DNA of 64,000 nt from Limnephilus marmoratus. Taxonomy: Eukaryota; Arthropoda; Insecta; Trichoptera; Limnephilidae. The stretch's first letter is position 1. Every line of letters begins with the position of its first letter. The position numbers and the translations under genes are program-made. The notes under the pieces were generated by a model that saw only the letters and a list, made by a program, of their open reading frames with translations, made no database searches and was not told where the DNA came from. Positions 52,732 through 62,799 of this stretch are shown here, in pieces. The stretch spans positions 31,852,734-31,916,733 of the forward strand of contig OU862934.1 of assembly GCA_917880885.1 (NCBI GenBank), given 5' to 3'.

Positions 52732-54403
52732 TTGTTGAAAAAAATTTGTCTAAAAAATTGTAAAAACTCCATTTTTCACGATGAGTCATATCACCAAACA
52801 AAGTTTCTCACAAAAAATCCCAAACCACCAAAACTGTACGGATTTCTCAAAATACATAAAATGAATTGCCCCATCCGACCTGTGGTCTCCTGTTGTAATT
52901 CCCCTAATTTTAAATTGTCTTCTTTTATTACAAAGATATTTAATGATACCAATGTATTTTCCCCAAAGTATACCATCAAAAATTCATTAGCATTGATTGA
53001 CGCTGAAGGACCTGGTTCTTCCCGCTAACTGCAAATTAATATCATTCGATGTAGTCAATTTATTTCCTAATGTTCCCATCACTGAAAGTAAAACCCTAAT
53101 ATCCAATTTACTTAATAATTCACACTTAACTAAAGATCTAGCTAATGACATATCGCGTCTTTTTAATGTTTGTTTAAACCAAAACTATTTTCAATATAAT
53201 AATATTATTTATCAACAAAAGGATGGCTTGGCCATTGGGGCTCCTACGAGTCCTCTTATCGCCGATATTTTTATGGATAATTTAGAAAATAATATTTTTG
53301 CTTCTAAATCACCTCTCTTAAAAAATATTTTATTGTGGCCACGTTACGTTGATGATGTTCTGTGCATTTGGACAGGTACCGACAGGCAATTAAACTCTTT
53401 CCTTAAAATAATAAATTCCTTTCACAAACAAATTCAATTTACTTTAGAAATAGGTATTAACTCAACCTTGAATTTTCTCAACCTAACTTTAAGTATCACT
53501 AATAATAAAATTGATTTCGATATATACCGTAAACCTACATATACTGATACTACCATTCATAATTCATCCAACCACCCCATATCCCACAAACATTCTGCCT
53601 TCCACTCCATGATACATCGATTGATTACAGTACCATTAAATAATAATAACTTTAAAAAGGAATTATCCATAATTAAACAAATTGCTATAAATAACGGGTA
53701 TGAGACAAAACCAGTAGACAATATTCTCAATAAAAAGTTGAAACAAGTAGCATCAAATAAATTTCTTTTTAATAATCCTAATAATAATATAAATACTAAT
53801 CACCAATTCCAGTGGCGTAGAGTACTGTTTACGAATAACTTTTCTTCGTTAAGCGTAAAAAAATTCCCTCCGGAAATAAAACCCGCCTTTTACACTAATA
53901 ATAACTTAGGTAAATATTTAATTAACACTGAAGATATTGATGATAAATTTAGCCACTCTGGCGTATATAAACTAAATTGTAATGATTGCTCTGCATTTTA
54001 CATTGGAAAAACGGCCCGAAATGTAAACATAAGAATTAAAGAACATCTAAGATGTCTAAATAGTAATGCCTTTTCAGAATTTGCAAACCATCTACTAGAA
54101 ACTAACCACTCATTCGATAAAACCTCCGGGACTAAAATATTACATAAAAATGGAATCGGAATTAGGTTAAACAATCTAGAAGCCCTCGAAATAAAAAAGC
54201 CGTTAATAATAAATCAAATATTATTAATAACCAAATCAATTTATTTGATAGTCCCATTTTTAATTTATTCCGCTAAACTCTTCTTAAACAACTCCCTCCC
54301 TCTCCCCCCCCCCCCCCCCTTTACTTACTCACCCTGTAATTATTGTTGTCTCCCTCTTGTCAATTTGCTTCACTTTCTGGCACCAATAGGGTGTTGCCTA
54401 TAA
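52732..54403 (+). pseudogene. Penelope-like RT/GIY-YIG protein, longer + strand copy
   Basis: The first frame (52732-53028) has KPPKLYGFLKIHK and CPIRPVVSCCNSP of the RT fingers. After a frameshift near 53010 the frame 52997-54403 carries SFDVVNLFPNVPI (motif A), GLAIGAPTSPLIADIFM (motif B), PRYVDDVLCIW (motif C), then the GIY-YIG endonuclease (YKLNCNDCSAFYIGKTARN). Penelope-like RTs are related to telomerase and cut target DNA with the GIY-YIG domain. The N-terminus is missing, so it is not autonomous. A C-run near 54305-54320 may be a further indel. Confidence 0.9.
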
Positions 54404-54483
54404 TATTGCTAGCTCTTTCACTCATCCTGTTAATGTCTTTTATATATGTATGTCTGTAGATAATTAACTTTAGTTGTTATAAT

Positions 54484-54524
54484 AGCCCTGATGAAGCTCG
54501 AGATCGAGCGAAACCTGGTTGGCT
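54484..54524 (+). ncRNA. Hammerhead ribozyme motif (Penelope-like element, + copy)
   Basis: Stem I AGCC (54484-54487) pairs with GGCT (54521-54524). Core CTGATGA 54488-54494. Stem II GCTCG/CGAGC with loop AGAT. Core GAAA 54510-54513. Stem III ACC/GGT with a one-base loop, and U54520 at the cleavage position. One extra A (54495) lies between the core and stem II. Such minimal type-I hammerheads are reported from Penelope-like elements, where the tiny stem III suggests activity as a dimer. Confidence 0.8.
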
Positions 54525-54899
54525 TTTAAATATCAATTATAATAAAAAGTGGTGTTTTACAAAGTGTGTTCTTTCATTTAATATATAATGTCACACCACA
54601 AAGTGTTTGCTTCCTTCGATAAAAAGATAAATTATATGTTGGTATATTAAATATTTACATACATACTTCGTTTTTTAGATAAAAGTAAATTAAAATTTTG
54701 TGACAGTTGAATATAGCGGTTACATAATAGAAGTTATAATTAATAATTAATCATAATAATTAATATTGCAAAATTGCAGTTTCTCGTATTTGTTTTATTT
54801 GAATATTATATAATTTCGTGAGAACTTGTATGAAATGTTATTTATTTAGAATATTTTTAAAGTCTGTTCTTTCCTTTTCATTCAACCATATTACAAATC

Positions 54900-55147
54900 T
54901 TTTGAAAAGCCAATTCAAATTATTTGGGGTGACGTAAGTTTTTGTTTGTGTTGTGTTGATGTGAAGTTTTGATACAGTTTTTGTAAATGATCTTCCTTAT
55001 GAATAGTTTATTTACGTATAGTAATTTGTTTTTGATCATTAGCTGTTCCGTCGGATGTTGGTAAGGTTTATAAAACATAATTCTAATTATTGTTTTGTGA
55101 TTTATTTTAAGAGAATTGAGGTAAGTATCTGCTGCTCCTCCCAACAT
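54900..55147 (-). pseudogene. LINE RT C-terminal fragment
   Basis: GGAADTYLNSLKINHKTIIR, FYKPYQHPTEQLMIKNKLLY and VNKLFIRKIIYKN follow the post-RT pattern WGGA..TYL..L...QK.IIRI of LINE proteins. 75 codons remain. Confidence 0.6.
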
Positions 55148-55348
55148 ATTAGTTATACAACATGTTTACTGCAAATGCCCAAACTATTGAGAAAATGGAT
55201 AAAAAGTGTACAACATGTTTGAGAAGTCGAAAAATAAATTAAATGCTCGGTAATCGAAATCATCTATTGGAGTGGGGTCACTTTGATGATGAATAATTCT
55301 TATTTATAAGCTAAATATGTCACATCAAGCATAAATATTACAGGTCAG

Positions 55349-56055
55349 CTGTGGCGGCTCGACCACTTTTTTAGTGGTGGGGATCGATATTTTTTTACGT
55401 ACTGTACCGCAATCTCACTACCCGTAGAATATAATATAAAATTTCTCAAAAAAATATTTTATGGTCTAATCATGCTAGTCCGATAGCTAAACACAAAATA
55501 ATATAAAATATCCAAAGATATATGCCAATTAACAAAATAGTATAATAAAAATAAAGCTTTATCTGGCAAGATTATTATCAAACTAATTTGAACGCGAGCG
55601 ATTCCCGCCCGAAACTTCGCAAACAAATGTTTCTGTGGGGATCCAAAGAATTGTCCCCGCGGGTATTTGAATTCACATACGACTGCGCATGCGTAGTTGC
55701 ATACGATCGCGAAACAACGCAAGGAAAGTATGGGGATACTTCGGATCGTCCCCCAAGTGCGCATTAGATTCTGCGCACTGAGAAATTGACCCGCTGTTTT
55801 GTGCTCTGTACATTGTTCGCTGTAGGCGCGTAGTGGCGCGTAGTGGCGCGTAGTGGCGCGTAGGGTCTTATTAAAATCATCCGGAATAATTATTTGTTTT
55901 TTTATTTCTGCAAATGTTAATTACTTTTATGTTTAAAGAATTCATTCATTTTGGTGAAGACAACGCATCGACTGTTATTTCCTTTCCCTTTAGTAGGTTT
56001 TGAGTGTAACTGGCGGGGACCGTCCCCATTGTCCCCCTGTGAAGAACCGCCACTG
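55349..56055. mobile_element. Nonautonomous hAT element
   Basis: 707 bp flanked by the 8-bp duplication CAGGTCAG (55341-55348 and 56056-56063). The termini CTGTGGCGGCTC and CAGTGGCGGTTC (right end read inward) are hAT-like inverted repeats. It contains a 10-bp tandem repeat GTGGCGCGTA, four times at 55825-55863. No transposase is seen. Confidence 0.82.
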
Positions 56056-56199
56056 CAGGTCAGCCTTATGATGATGCCTCTATTAGAATACACACATGTT
56101 TGAATTCCGATAAATGTTGTCAGTGTCCGTACATTTTTTTTTTACTTTTATTTTTTTATTATTTATTCTTAGTACATTTACATTACAAAGATGTAATAT

Positions 56200-56787
56200 A
56201 TACAGCTCTAAACTGTGTGTTGAAATGTCAGACGATCAGCTCGTACCGGTGGATAATTATCACCCCCCCTTACACATTACAGTAAATATGTACACAAACA
56301 AACCACCACAGAAACAAACGACACTCAACTTCAAAAAAGCCGATTACGATTCTATTAACTACCAACTCACTAATACAGATTGGACTTTCTTGACTAATAA
56401 CAGTGATAGCGAACAAATACTAGAAAAACTCTATGAAACATTTTCTGAATTTATAAAATCTCATGTCCCCTCATATACACCAAAACACAGAACATATCCA
56501 ATTTGGTTCTCCACAGACCTTATACTCTTACTGAAACAAAAAAAACAGCTACACAAAATTTTTAAACTCACTCACCAAATCAACGACTACTCAAACTTCT
56601 CAGAAACAAGAAAGAAATGTAAAACACTATCTAAACTATGCTATAAAGCACACATCACCTCCGTTGAGAAAACTGCGCTAGGAACAAAAAATCTTTGGAA
56701 TTTTGTTAAAAAATTAAACAATGAAAGTACAGACTACCCCCCCACAATGCATTATGATGGCAAAATAGCACCTTTGATATTGTTAAT
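56200..56787 (+). pseudogene. LINE ORF2, endonuclease end and linker (first part)
   Basis: VDNYHPPLHITVN, LNFKKADYDSINYQLTNTDW, WFSTDLILLLKQKKQLHKIF and NLWNFVKKLNNESTDYPPTM. The frame is lost by an indel near 56770, just before the RT domain at 56788. Confidence 0.85.
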
Positions 56788-58410
56788 TTGTTTGCGGATC
56801 ATTTCCAAAGTGTATACGAAGGTGAAATATCAGATAACAACGTACCATCGTACACATATCAAAACACAATAAATTTACAGAACTACACCATTACACAGGA
56901 ATCATGCTTAAATAAAATCATTTCACTTGACCCTAACAAATCTGCAGGCCCAGATAACATCCCACCAATATTTTTCAAACAATGCGCATCTGCAATATCA
57001 GGTCCACTCACCACATTATTTAACCACCTACTTTCTTCTGGACATTTTCCAACCCGTTGGAAATCTAGTTATATTACCCCGATTCTCAAAAAAGGTGACG
57101 ACTCAGACATTAAAAACTACCGTCCTATATGCATACAATCAGCGCTCCCGAAAATCTTTGAATCCCTTGTTCTTGATTTAATTTATCCATCAATATTAAA
57201 AGCAATTGATAAAAACCAACACGGATTTGTTTCTGGTAGGTCAACTGCTACCAACCTGTTACTTTACCATAACTATATTATAGAATCTTTCACAAGAAAA
57301 AAACAAGTTGACAGTATCTACACAGATTTTTCAAAAGCTTTCGACAAAGTATCACATAAATTATTACTTAGTAAACTGTATGCCTTAGGACTGAGAGGCA
57401 AGTTGTTGGATTGGTTCTCAAGTTATTTATCTAACAGAATCTTATTTGTTAAAATAAAACATACTATATCTAAGTTATTATATGCAACTAGTGGTCTACC
57501 GCAAGGGAGTCATCTCGGTCCCATCCTTTTCTTAATATTCATAAATGATATCATAAGCTGTTTCAACGATGTAGAAGTTCTGCTTTTTGCCGATGACATC
57601 AAATTATACAAAGAAATATCCAATATAGGTGACTGCCTAATCCTACAGTCAAACATAGACAAATTACAAAATTGGTGTGTCACAAATAACTTATTCCTCA
57701 ATATCGACAAATGTAAGACACTAACGTTTTGTCGAACAAAGACCCCACTATCTTTCAAGTACACAATAGATAACAACATATTAGAAAAAGTCAATGAAAT
57801 TAGAGATCTTGGAGTTGTGTTTGACACGCAATTAAATTTTATAAATCACATACAACAAATAACTAACAAAGGCATGAAAACACTAGGATTTATAATCAGA
57901 ACAATCAAAGACTTCAACTCGTTGGAAGTTATAAAAATCGTATATTTGTCACTCGTACGCAGCTTGTTGGAATACAATTCCATTGTTTGGTCCCCTTATT
58001 ATCAAATTCATATAAAAAATATCGAAAGAGTGCAGCACAAATTTTTAAGATTTATCAACTTCAAATTACACATACCTACTCAACACATTAACTATACATC
58101 CTTACTAAACACACTTAAATTGCATTCCCTAGAAAACAGAAGAAAAATAAATGACTTAACTTTTTTGTTTAAAATTATTCACTCTGAATTAAATTGTTGC
58201 GAACTCCTGCATCTCATCGATTTCAGGGTACCCAATCGAGCAACAAGGCAAAACATATTATTCTGCAACAATAATTCTGGAACGAACTACCACATACATG
58301 CACCTATTTCTAGACTTCACACATTAGGAAACAAATTCACCTCCAATATCGATATATTTAACACAAGTTTACCATTATTTAAGAAATACCTGAACGATAC
58401 TTTTATGTAG
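56788..58410 (+). pseudogene. LINE ORF2, reverse transcriptase (second part)
   Basis: 540 open codons: SAGPDNIPPIFFKQC, YRPICIQSALPKIFESLV, TDFSKAFDKVSHKLL (motif A), SGLPQGSHLGPILFLIF (motif B), LLFADDIKLYKEI (motif C) and the C-terminal domain to 58410. RT itself looks catalytically complete, but the protein lacks the N-terminal endonuclease and ORF1, so the element is dead. Confidence 0.88.
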
Positions 58411-58970
58411 AATATTTCGATATTTAAGGAGCATCACCTAGGGGCTATTGCGTATATTTGTGTATTTCTATATTTAACCACAATGTAATAACTAGTTACC
58501 GTTTTATTTTTATGTATCTTGCATTTTGTCATGTATTATTTACACATCACAATTAATTACTAACATACGAGTACCTACCTACTAGTTTATTTTCTACGCT
58601 GTTTACAACTTAAAAACTTTCTCTTTTATCGTAATGTTTTATCTTCCTTAATTTATCTGTATTACTTGTTATTTATTTATTTTTATAGTGTATATTTTGT
58701 TTTTAAAAAACCTGTCTCTGTATTACAAACTTGTAATGTAAAAGCCCATCAGGGCGTTGAAAATTAATAAATAAATAAATAAAATAAAAATATTGTCCTC
58801 CACACTAGGAGTTCACCTGTGTTCTAGAGGACATTTTTCGGTTGTAAATTATAAATTATAAATTGTGAATAGTTAAACAAAAGAGTGTTCATAGTTAATA
58901 TAAAAAAAGAGAAACAATAAAAATCAAAATATATAATCGACTTCAATTCGACAAAATCATAAATTAAAAG

Positions 58971-59260
58971 TTAAAAGGATTGTAGCCAGTTCCTTATTTG
59001 TTTTTTGTATTTAATAATATTCGTTATTTTATATAGTGTAGGAAGAGAATTGTACAGTTTTATAGCCTGGTGTCTGTAGTGTTTTTGTCCAAAGGATGTG
59101 TTTGTTTTTGGTATTTGTGGTTGGTGAGCATGCCTTGTTCTAGTATTGCGAGAATTTTGTGAAGTGTTGAATGTGTTTAAGTTCTTGTAAAGGAACGTTA
59201 GTATTTGTTTTGAATACATTGTGCGCACCACACATATGAAGTATCTAGGCCTCACTTCTG
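58971..59260 (-). pseudogene. LINE C-terminal fragment, inverted partner
   Basis: The - strand reads VRTMYSKQILTFLYKNLNTF, TSFGQKHYRHQAIKLYNSLP and KYKKQIRNWLQSF, the terminal part of a LINE ORF2. It lies head to head with the + strand fragment at 59225-59800, as produced by twin priming or two insertions. Confidence 0.65.
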
Positions 59261-59800
59261 ATTCATATCTCAAATGGAATCTTCACACTCAAATAATTGC
59301 AAACAAAATAAAAATAAAACCATGCACTTTTTCAGAACGATGCGAATCTTTCTAGACTTACAACATTTGAAAATGATTTATTTTGCAGTCTGTAAATCCA
59401 TTATTGAGTATGGTATAATAGCATGGGGAGGTGGCACTGCATCTGCACTAGACCCAATCATAAAGGTACAGAAAACAATTATCAAAATAATCCTTAGGCT
59501 ACCTCTACTTATATGTTCGGCAGATATATGCAAAAACATTCCTCACTCTTCTGTATACAAATATACATAAATACTATGACAAAAAATAAATTCATCGCTT
59601 AAATACTCGAAACAATAACAAATCCTTACTACAAATTCCCATAATGCTCACTACTTTTGGTCAACGTAACTTCAGATACTTTACAACAAGACTTTGCAAA
59701 ATTCTTCAAGACTTAAAAAAATGTGAAAAATTTCAAAGAAAACGTTAAAATTTGGATTAAAAGTAATGATAGGGCCTTTACTGGTATACTCACCCAAATC
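59225..59800 (+). pseudogene. LINE RT thumb and C-terminal fragment
   Basis: MKYLGLTSDSYLKWNLHTQI, KSIIEYGIIAWGGGTASALD and KVQKTIIKIILRLPLL match the region after the RT active site. Later frames have NFKENVKIWIKS near 59750. Multiple stops. Confidence 0.7.
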
Positions 59801-60659
59801 CGAATTTACTAATGATACCAATGTATTGGTTGGCATTATTAGAACTTATTATTAATTTAACTATTATATTCTAACACAAGTGTAGGTATTTTCATAAGTA
59901 TTTTAGATTGACTTACAAAATCAGAGCCTCAACACAGGCTAGCCTAGTGAGGCGTGTTATAGGCCAGTGCGATTAGCGCAAAAATTTACATTATTTTTGT
60001 CAAAGCAGTGAAAAAGAACAAATTCAATTTATCCAGGCTACCACCCACCAAATATGCAGACCATCAACATGCTTCAAGAACATAATTGCAAATGCAGAAT
60101 TGGCTTAGTCACCATAAAGATCCAACTGAAAGGGGGTGGAAGAAAGACGCTGTTGGGTTACTAACTTCGGTACCAATGTTGAAGGAGGCTGCACCTCAGG
60201 CGTTGCTGAACTTTATAATTAATGCAAAAAAGGTTGCGCTGGAAAGTGCACACGTAGAAAGTACGGTTTGAAATGCTGAAATGTTTATGAATATATTGCG
60301 TAAACTATGTATGTGTAAAAGACCTTTAACGGGCGTAAATAAATAGATTAATTAAAAACTCGGAACAAAGCAATTTTTTATTGCAAAATGAAATTAAAAG
60401 CTGGAAATCAATTGACAACATCACCATAAAAGAAAAAACAATAATTAATATCTCCTCTTGGTAGTAAATGCCTACAGTAGCGGGCATAACAACGTTTCCA
60501 GCACCTTAAAATATCTGATTATTTGGTAGGTATCATATTTTTTAAGTAAAACTTCTTCACGTACGCTCGACTTGGGGGGTAAGCTGGTGAATGCATTACA
60601 AAAAGTGGTGATTGTTACGAAAAATGTCGTGCGAACGGTGATCGATTGCTAGGCGAACG
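59801..60659. other. D-E intergenic spacer
   Basis: A 61-codon frame (60086-60271) is not recognised. Sequence at 60310-60350 and 60470-60535 is shared with the spacer near 49150 and 50985. Confidence 0.45.
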
Positions 60660-60675
60660 GTCGGGCCTTGACGAT

Positions 60676-60865
60676 GGTCACCCCAAGGTCGTAGGTCACC
60701 CCAAGGTCGTAGGTCACCCCAAGGTCGGAGGTCACCCCAAGGTCGAAGGTCATCCCAAGGTCGTAGGTCACCCCAAGGTCGTAGGTCAATCCAAGGTCGT
60801 AGGTCACCCCAAGGTCATATTTCACCCCAATGTCATATGTCACCCCTAGGTCATAGGTCACCCCT
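60676..60865 (+). repeat. 18-bp minisatellite, second locus
   Basis: About ten copies of GTCACCCCAAGGTCGTAG with variants, followed by R-A-like CTTTCGCTACGTTGGTAACT and GAGCGAGGTTTGTCTGG. Same arrangement as 44224-44565. Confidence 0.9.
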
Positions 60866-61123
60866 TTCGCTACGTTGGTAACTTTGCAGGGATACCTGGG
60901 TTCATTGAGCGAGGTTTGTCTGGTAGTTTTACTTCGGTCTTGAGGTCTAAAGCACACTCGTTTTTTTGTGATTTTCACTGCATATTAACTACCTACTTGT
61001 ACCATAACATGGATTGACTGTGATCCATTATTAAATCAAACTTGATTTTTTTTCCAAATCAATATCTTACGTCATATACGATTTTAGATTTTCACGGCCA
61101 TAAGTATTTTTGTTATTAGTTTT

Positions 61124-61432
61124 TTGGGATATTATGCCGAGACAGAGCGGACGATCTCCAAAAGGATATCAGAACACTTTCGTGCCTGTAAACTTGGCCA
61201 CCCTGACAAATTAGCAATAGCCGAGCATTTAATCAAAACCGGCCATTACAATGGATTTGTCCCTGAGGTCCTGGGAAGACCCAAAACTCATAGAACACGC
61301 CTGATTACGGAGGCAATTGAAATTCACAAAAATCCTATAAATGTTAATAGGGACGACGAAGCTAAGCTCAATAGTTCTTGGTATCCTGTAATTGACGGTT
61401 TCATCAACGCTAAACGCAAAAAACATGTTTGA
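61124..61432 (+). pseudogene. GIY-YIG endonuclease C-terminal remnant (Penelope-like)
   Basis: ETERTISKRISEHFRACKLG, KLAIAEHLIKTGHYNGF, RTRLITEAIEIHKNPINVNR and LNSSWYPVID follow the Penelope GIY-YIG C-terminal pattern (R..EH, AEH....H, EAIEI.K...N.NR). It differs from the family at 52732-54403. The GIY-YIG motif itself is not present. Confidence 0.75.
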
Positions 61433-61530
61433 AGTATATTGTAGCGCCAGCTCATAGAGGAGTGGAGCTGGCGACACGGTATCGCTCCTAAGTAGATAAG
61501 TACAAACATCACCCCTAACTATTACACTTC

Positions 61531-61560
61531 TGCTCTGATGGACTATCTGAAACGTTGGCT
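61531..61560 (+). ncRNA. Degenerate hammerhead ribozyme motif
   Basis: CTGATGG (A9 replaced by G), a very short or absent stem II (ACTATCT), then GAAACGTTGGC with minimal stem III ACGT and stem I GCT/GGC. The Penelope context supports the call, but the changed core suggests it is inactive. Confidence 0.45.
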
Positions 61561-62190
61561 AAAGAAGAAGGTAGCGCAACACGGCTTAATATCCCAAAAA
61601 CTAATAACAAAAAAATCTTACGTCATGTTTTTCACAATGCACTGAGATGTGTATAATATACATATCTCAGTGCATTGTGTATTATGAGTTTAAGCAATCG
61701 AAAATAAATTAAAAACTCGGCAATTGAAGTCACCGTTTACAGTGGGGCGACTTGATATTATGTTATTATTTTTAAGCTTATTATAAACACACGCTAATTC
61801 CAATGATTTTGGAAAAGAATACGAGTTCAAATATATTCAAGTAATATTAGCAATGATACCCGGGGCAAGTTTGTCTCTTCTGACGTCAATGGGGTGAAGA
61901 TATTTTTATGCTCGCTACTGTATATTTATGTTTCGAAACTAGGTAAGAAAAATGAAGAATTACATATGTAAAGAGAAATGGAATAAGCAATAAATTATAA
62001 TATATGACACGAATTTCTAACTCGATTTACAAATGCATCCAACCGTGAATCGTCTTTCACAGTTATTTAAAAAATACGAAATTAAATTAAAAATTGATTA
62101 GAACATAAAATGATAATACCTACAGTTTTTAATTAAAATTTGCATTATTGTGATCAGAAAACAATAAATTAAGTAGGTATTAGTTAGGAG

Positions 62191-62198
62191 TATATAAG
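62191..62198 (+). promoter_or_regulatory. TATA box of Kazal gene E
   Basis: TATATAAG lies 58-65 bp before the ATG, followed by a leader related to gene D (GATTCATCAGTAAAGAAAAT). Confidence 0.7.
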
Positions 62199-62255
62199 AA
62201 AGCATTTTATCTACAGATTCATCAGTAAAGAAAATTCTTTTATAACCCAACAAAC

Positions 62256-62286
62256 ATGAAGATCATCGTGGACTTTGCAGCAATCG
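62256..62286 (+). CDS. Kazal inhibitor gene E, exon 1 (rest beyond the window)
   Basis: ATG at 62256 encodes MKIIVDFAAI plus one base, then donor GTAAGA. Identical in layout to gene D exon 1. Exon 2 was not found before 64000; with introns of 2.7-7.6 kb in A and D, this is expected. Confidence 0.75.
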
Positions 62287-62489
62287 GTAAGAAAGTCTTA
62301 GATTGTTTTATTCTTGGAAATCTGCTTCAGGGTTAAAACTCTTTCAAAGTTTGTGGGAGAAGAGCTACCACGTTATATTTTCATATTTTTAAATCGTGCA
62401 GTAGCAGTATTATCACCAATAAATGTCTTAAAGTTCTATTTTTTATTTTAAATTTATGAGTAAAACCTCAAATTGTAATATTTAAATAA

Positions 62490-62632
62490 ATGAAGACAAT
62501 ATAAGCGAAACTCAATCGAAAATCTGGAAACAGAAAAATCAGAATAACATATTGACACCTCTGGGACTCGAACCCAGGACCTCTTGCTTTCCGGGCAAAC
62601 GCGCCCGTGGAGCAGTGGTTAGCGTAAAGTCT
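62490..62632 (-). mobile_element. tRNA-headed element fragment
   Basis: Matches 14085-14222: GACAATATAAGCGAAACTCA, GGACTCGAACCCAGGACCTC, TTTCCGGGCAAACGCG. It then switches to CCGTGGAGCAGTGGTTAGCG, an inverted A-box region, so the tRNA head is rearranged. Confidence 0.65.
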
Positions 62633-62799
62633 TAAAGTTCAGCTACAAACTATACATGTTATCAACTGTCAACAAGTGTAGTTTATTAAGAACATGTGAG
62701 ATTTTTTGTTAGTTTGGCGTGTCTTGGAGGAATAATTTTGAATTTTTGTTCAGCGAAACTTAACTTACGAGTAGGTATATCTACTTTCTTATATTTTAC

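Larger units (their letters stand above)
51375..54586. mobile_element. Penelope-like element pair in head-to-head inverted arrangement
   Basis: Two copies of one element face away from each other: a 5'-truncated - strand copy (51375-52738) and a longer + strand copy (52739-54586). The - copy and 53211-54586 form an inverted repeat with arms near 1.36 kb, nearly identical apart from small indels. Each outer end carries a noncoding segment with a hammerhead ribozyme motif. Inverted, 5'-truncated partial copies are characteristic of Penelope-like elements. Confidence 0.85.
56114..58785 (+). mobile_element. LINE-A-type retrotransposon, 5'-truncated
   Basis: Begins inside the endonuclease and ends with GTAAAAGCCCATCAGGGCG and a (TAAA)n tail at 58765-58785. 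It is closest in protein sequence to LINE-A at 155-4721. Confidence 0.88.
61077..61616 (+). mobile_element. Penelope-like element 3' fragment of a second family
   Basis: Contains a GIY-YIG C-terminal remnant (61124-61432) and a hammerhead-like motif (61531-61560). The sequence TTGTTATTAGTTTTTTGGGA near 61110 recurs inverted at 61587-61612, and ATCTTACGTCAT occurs on both outer sides (about 61065-61076 and 61617-61628), possibly a target duplication. Confidence 0.65.
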
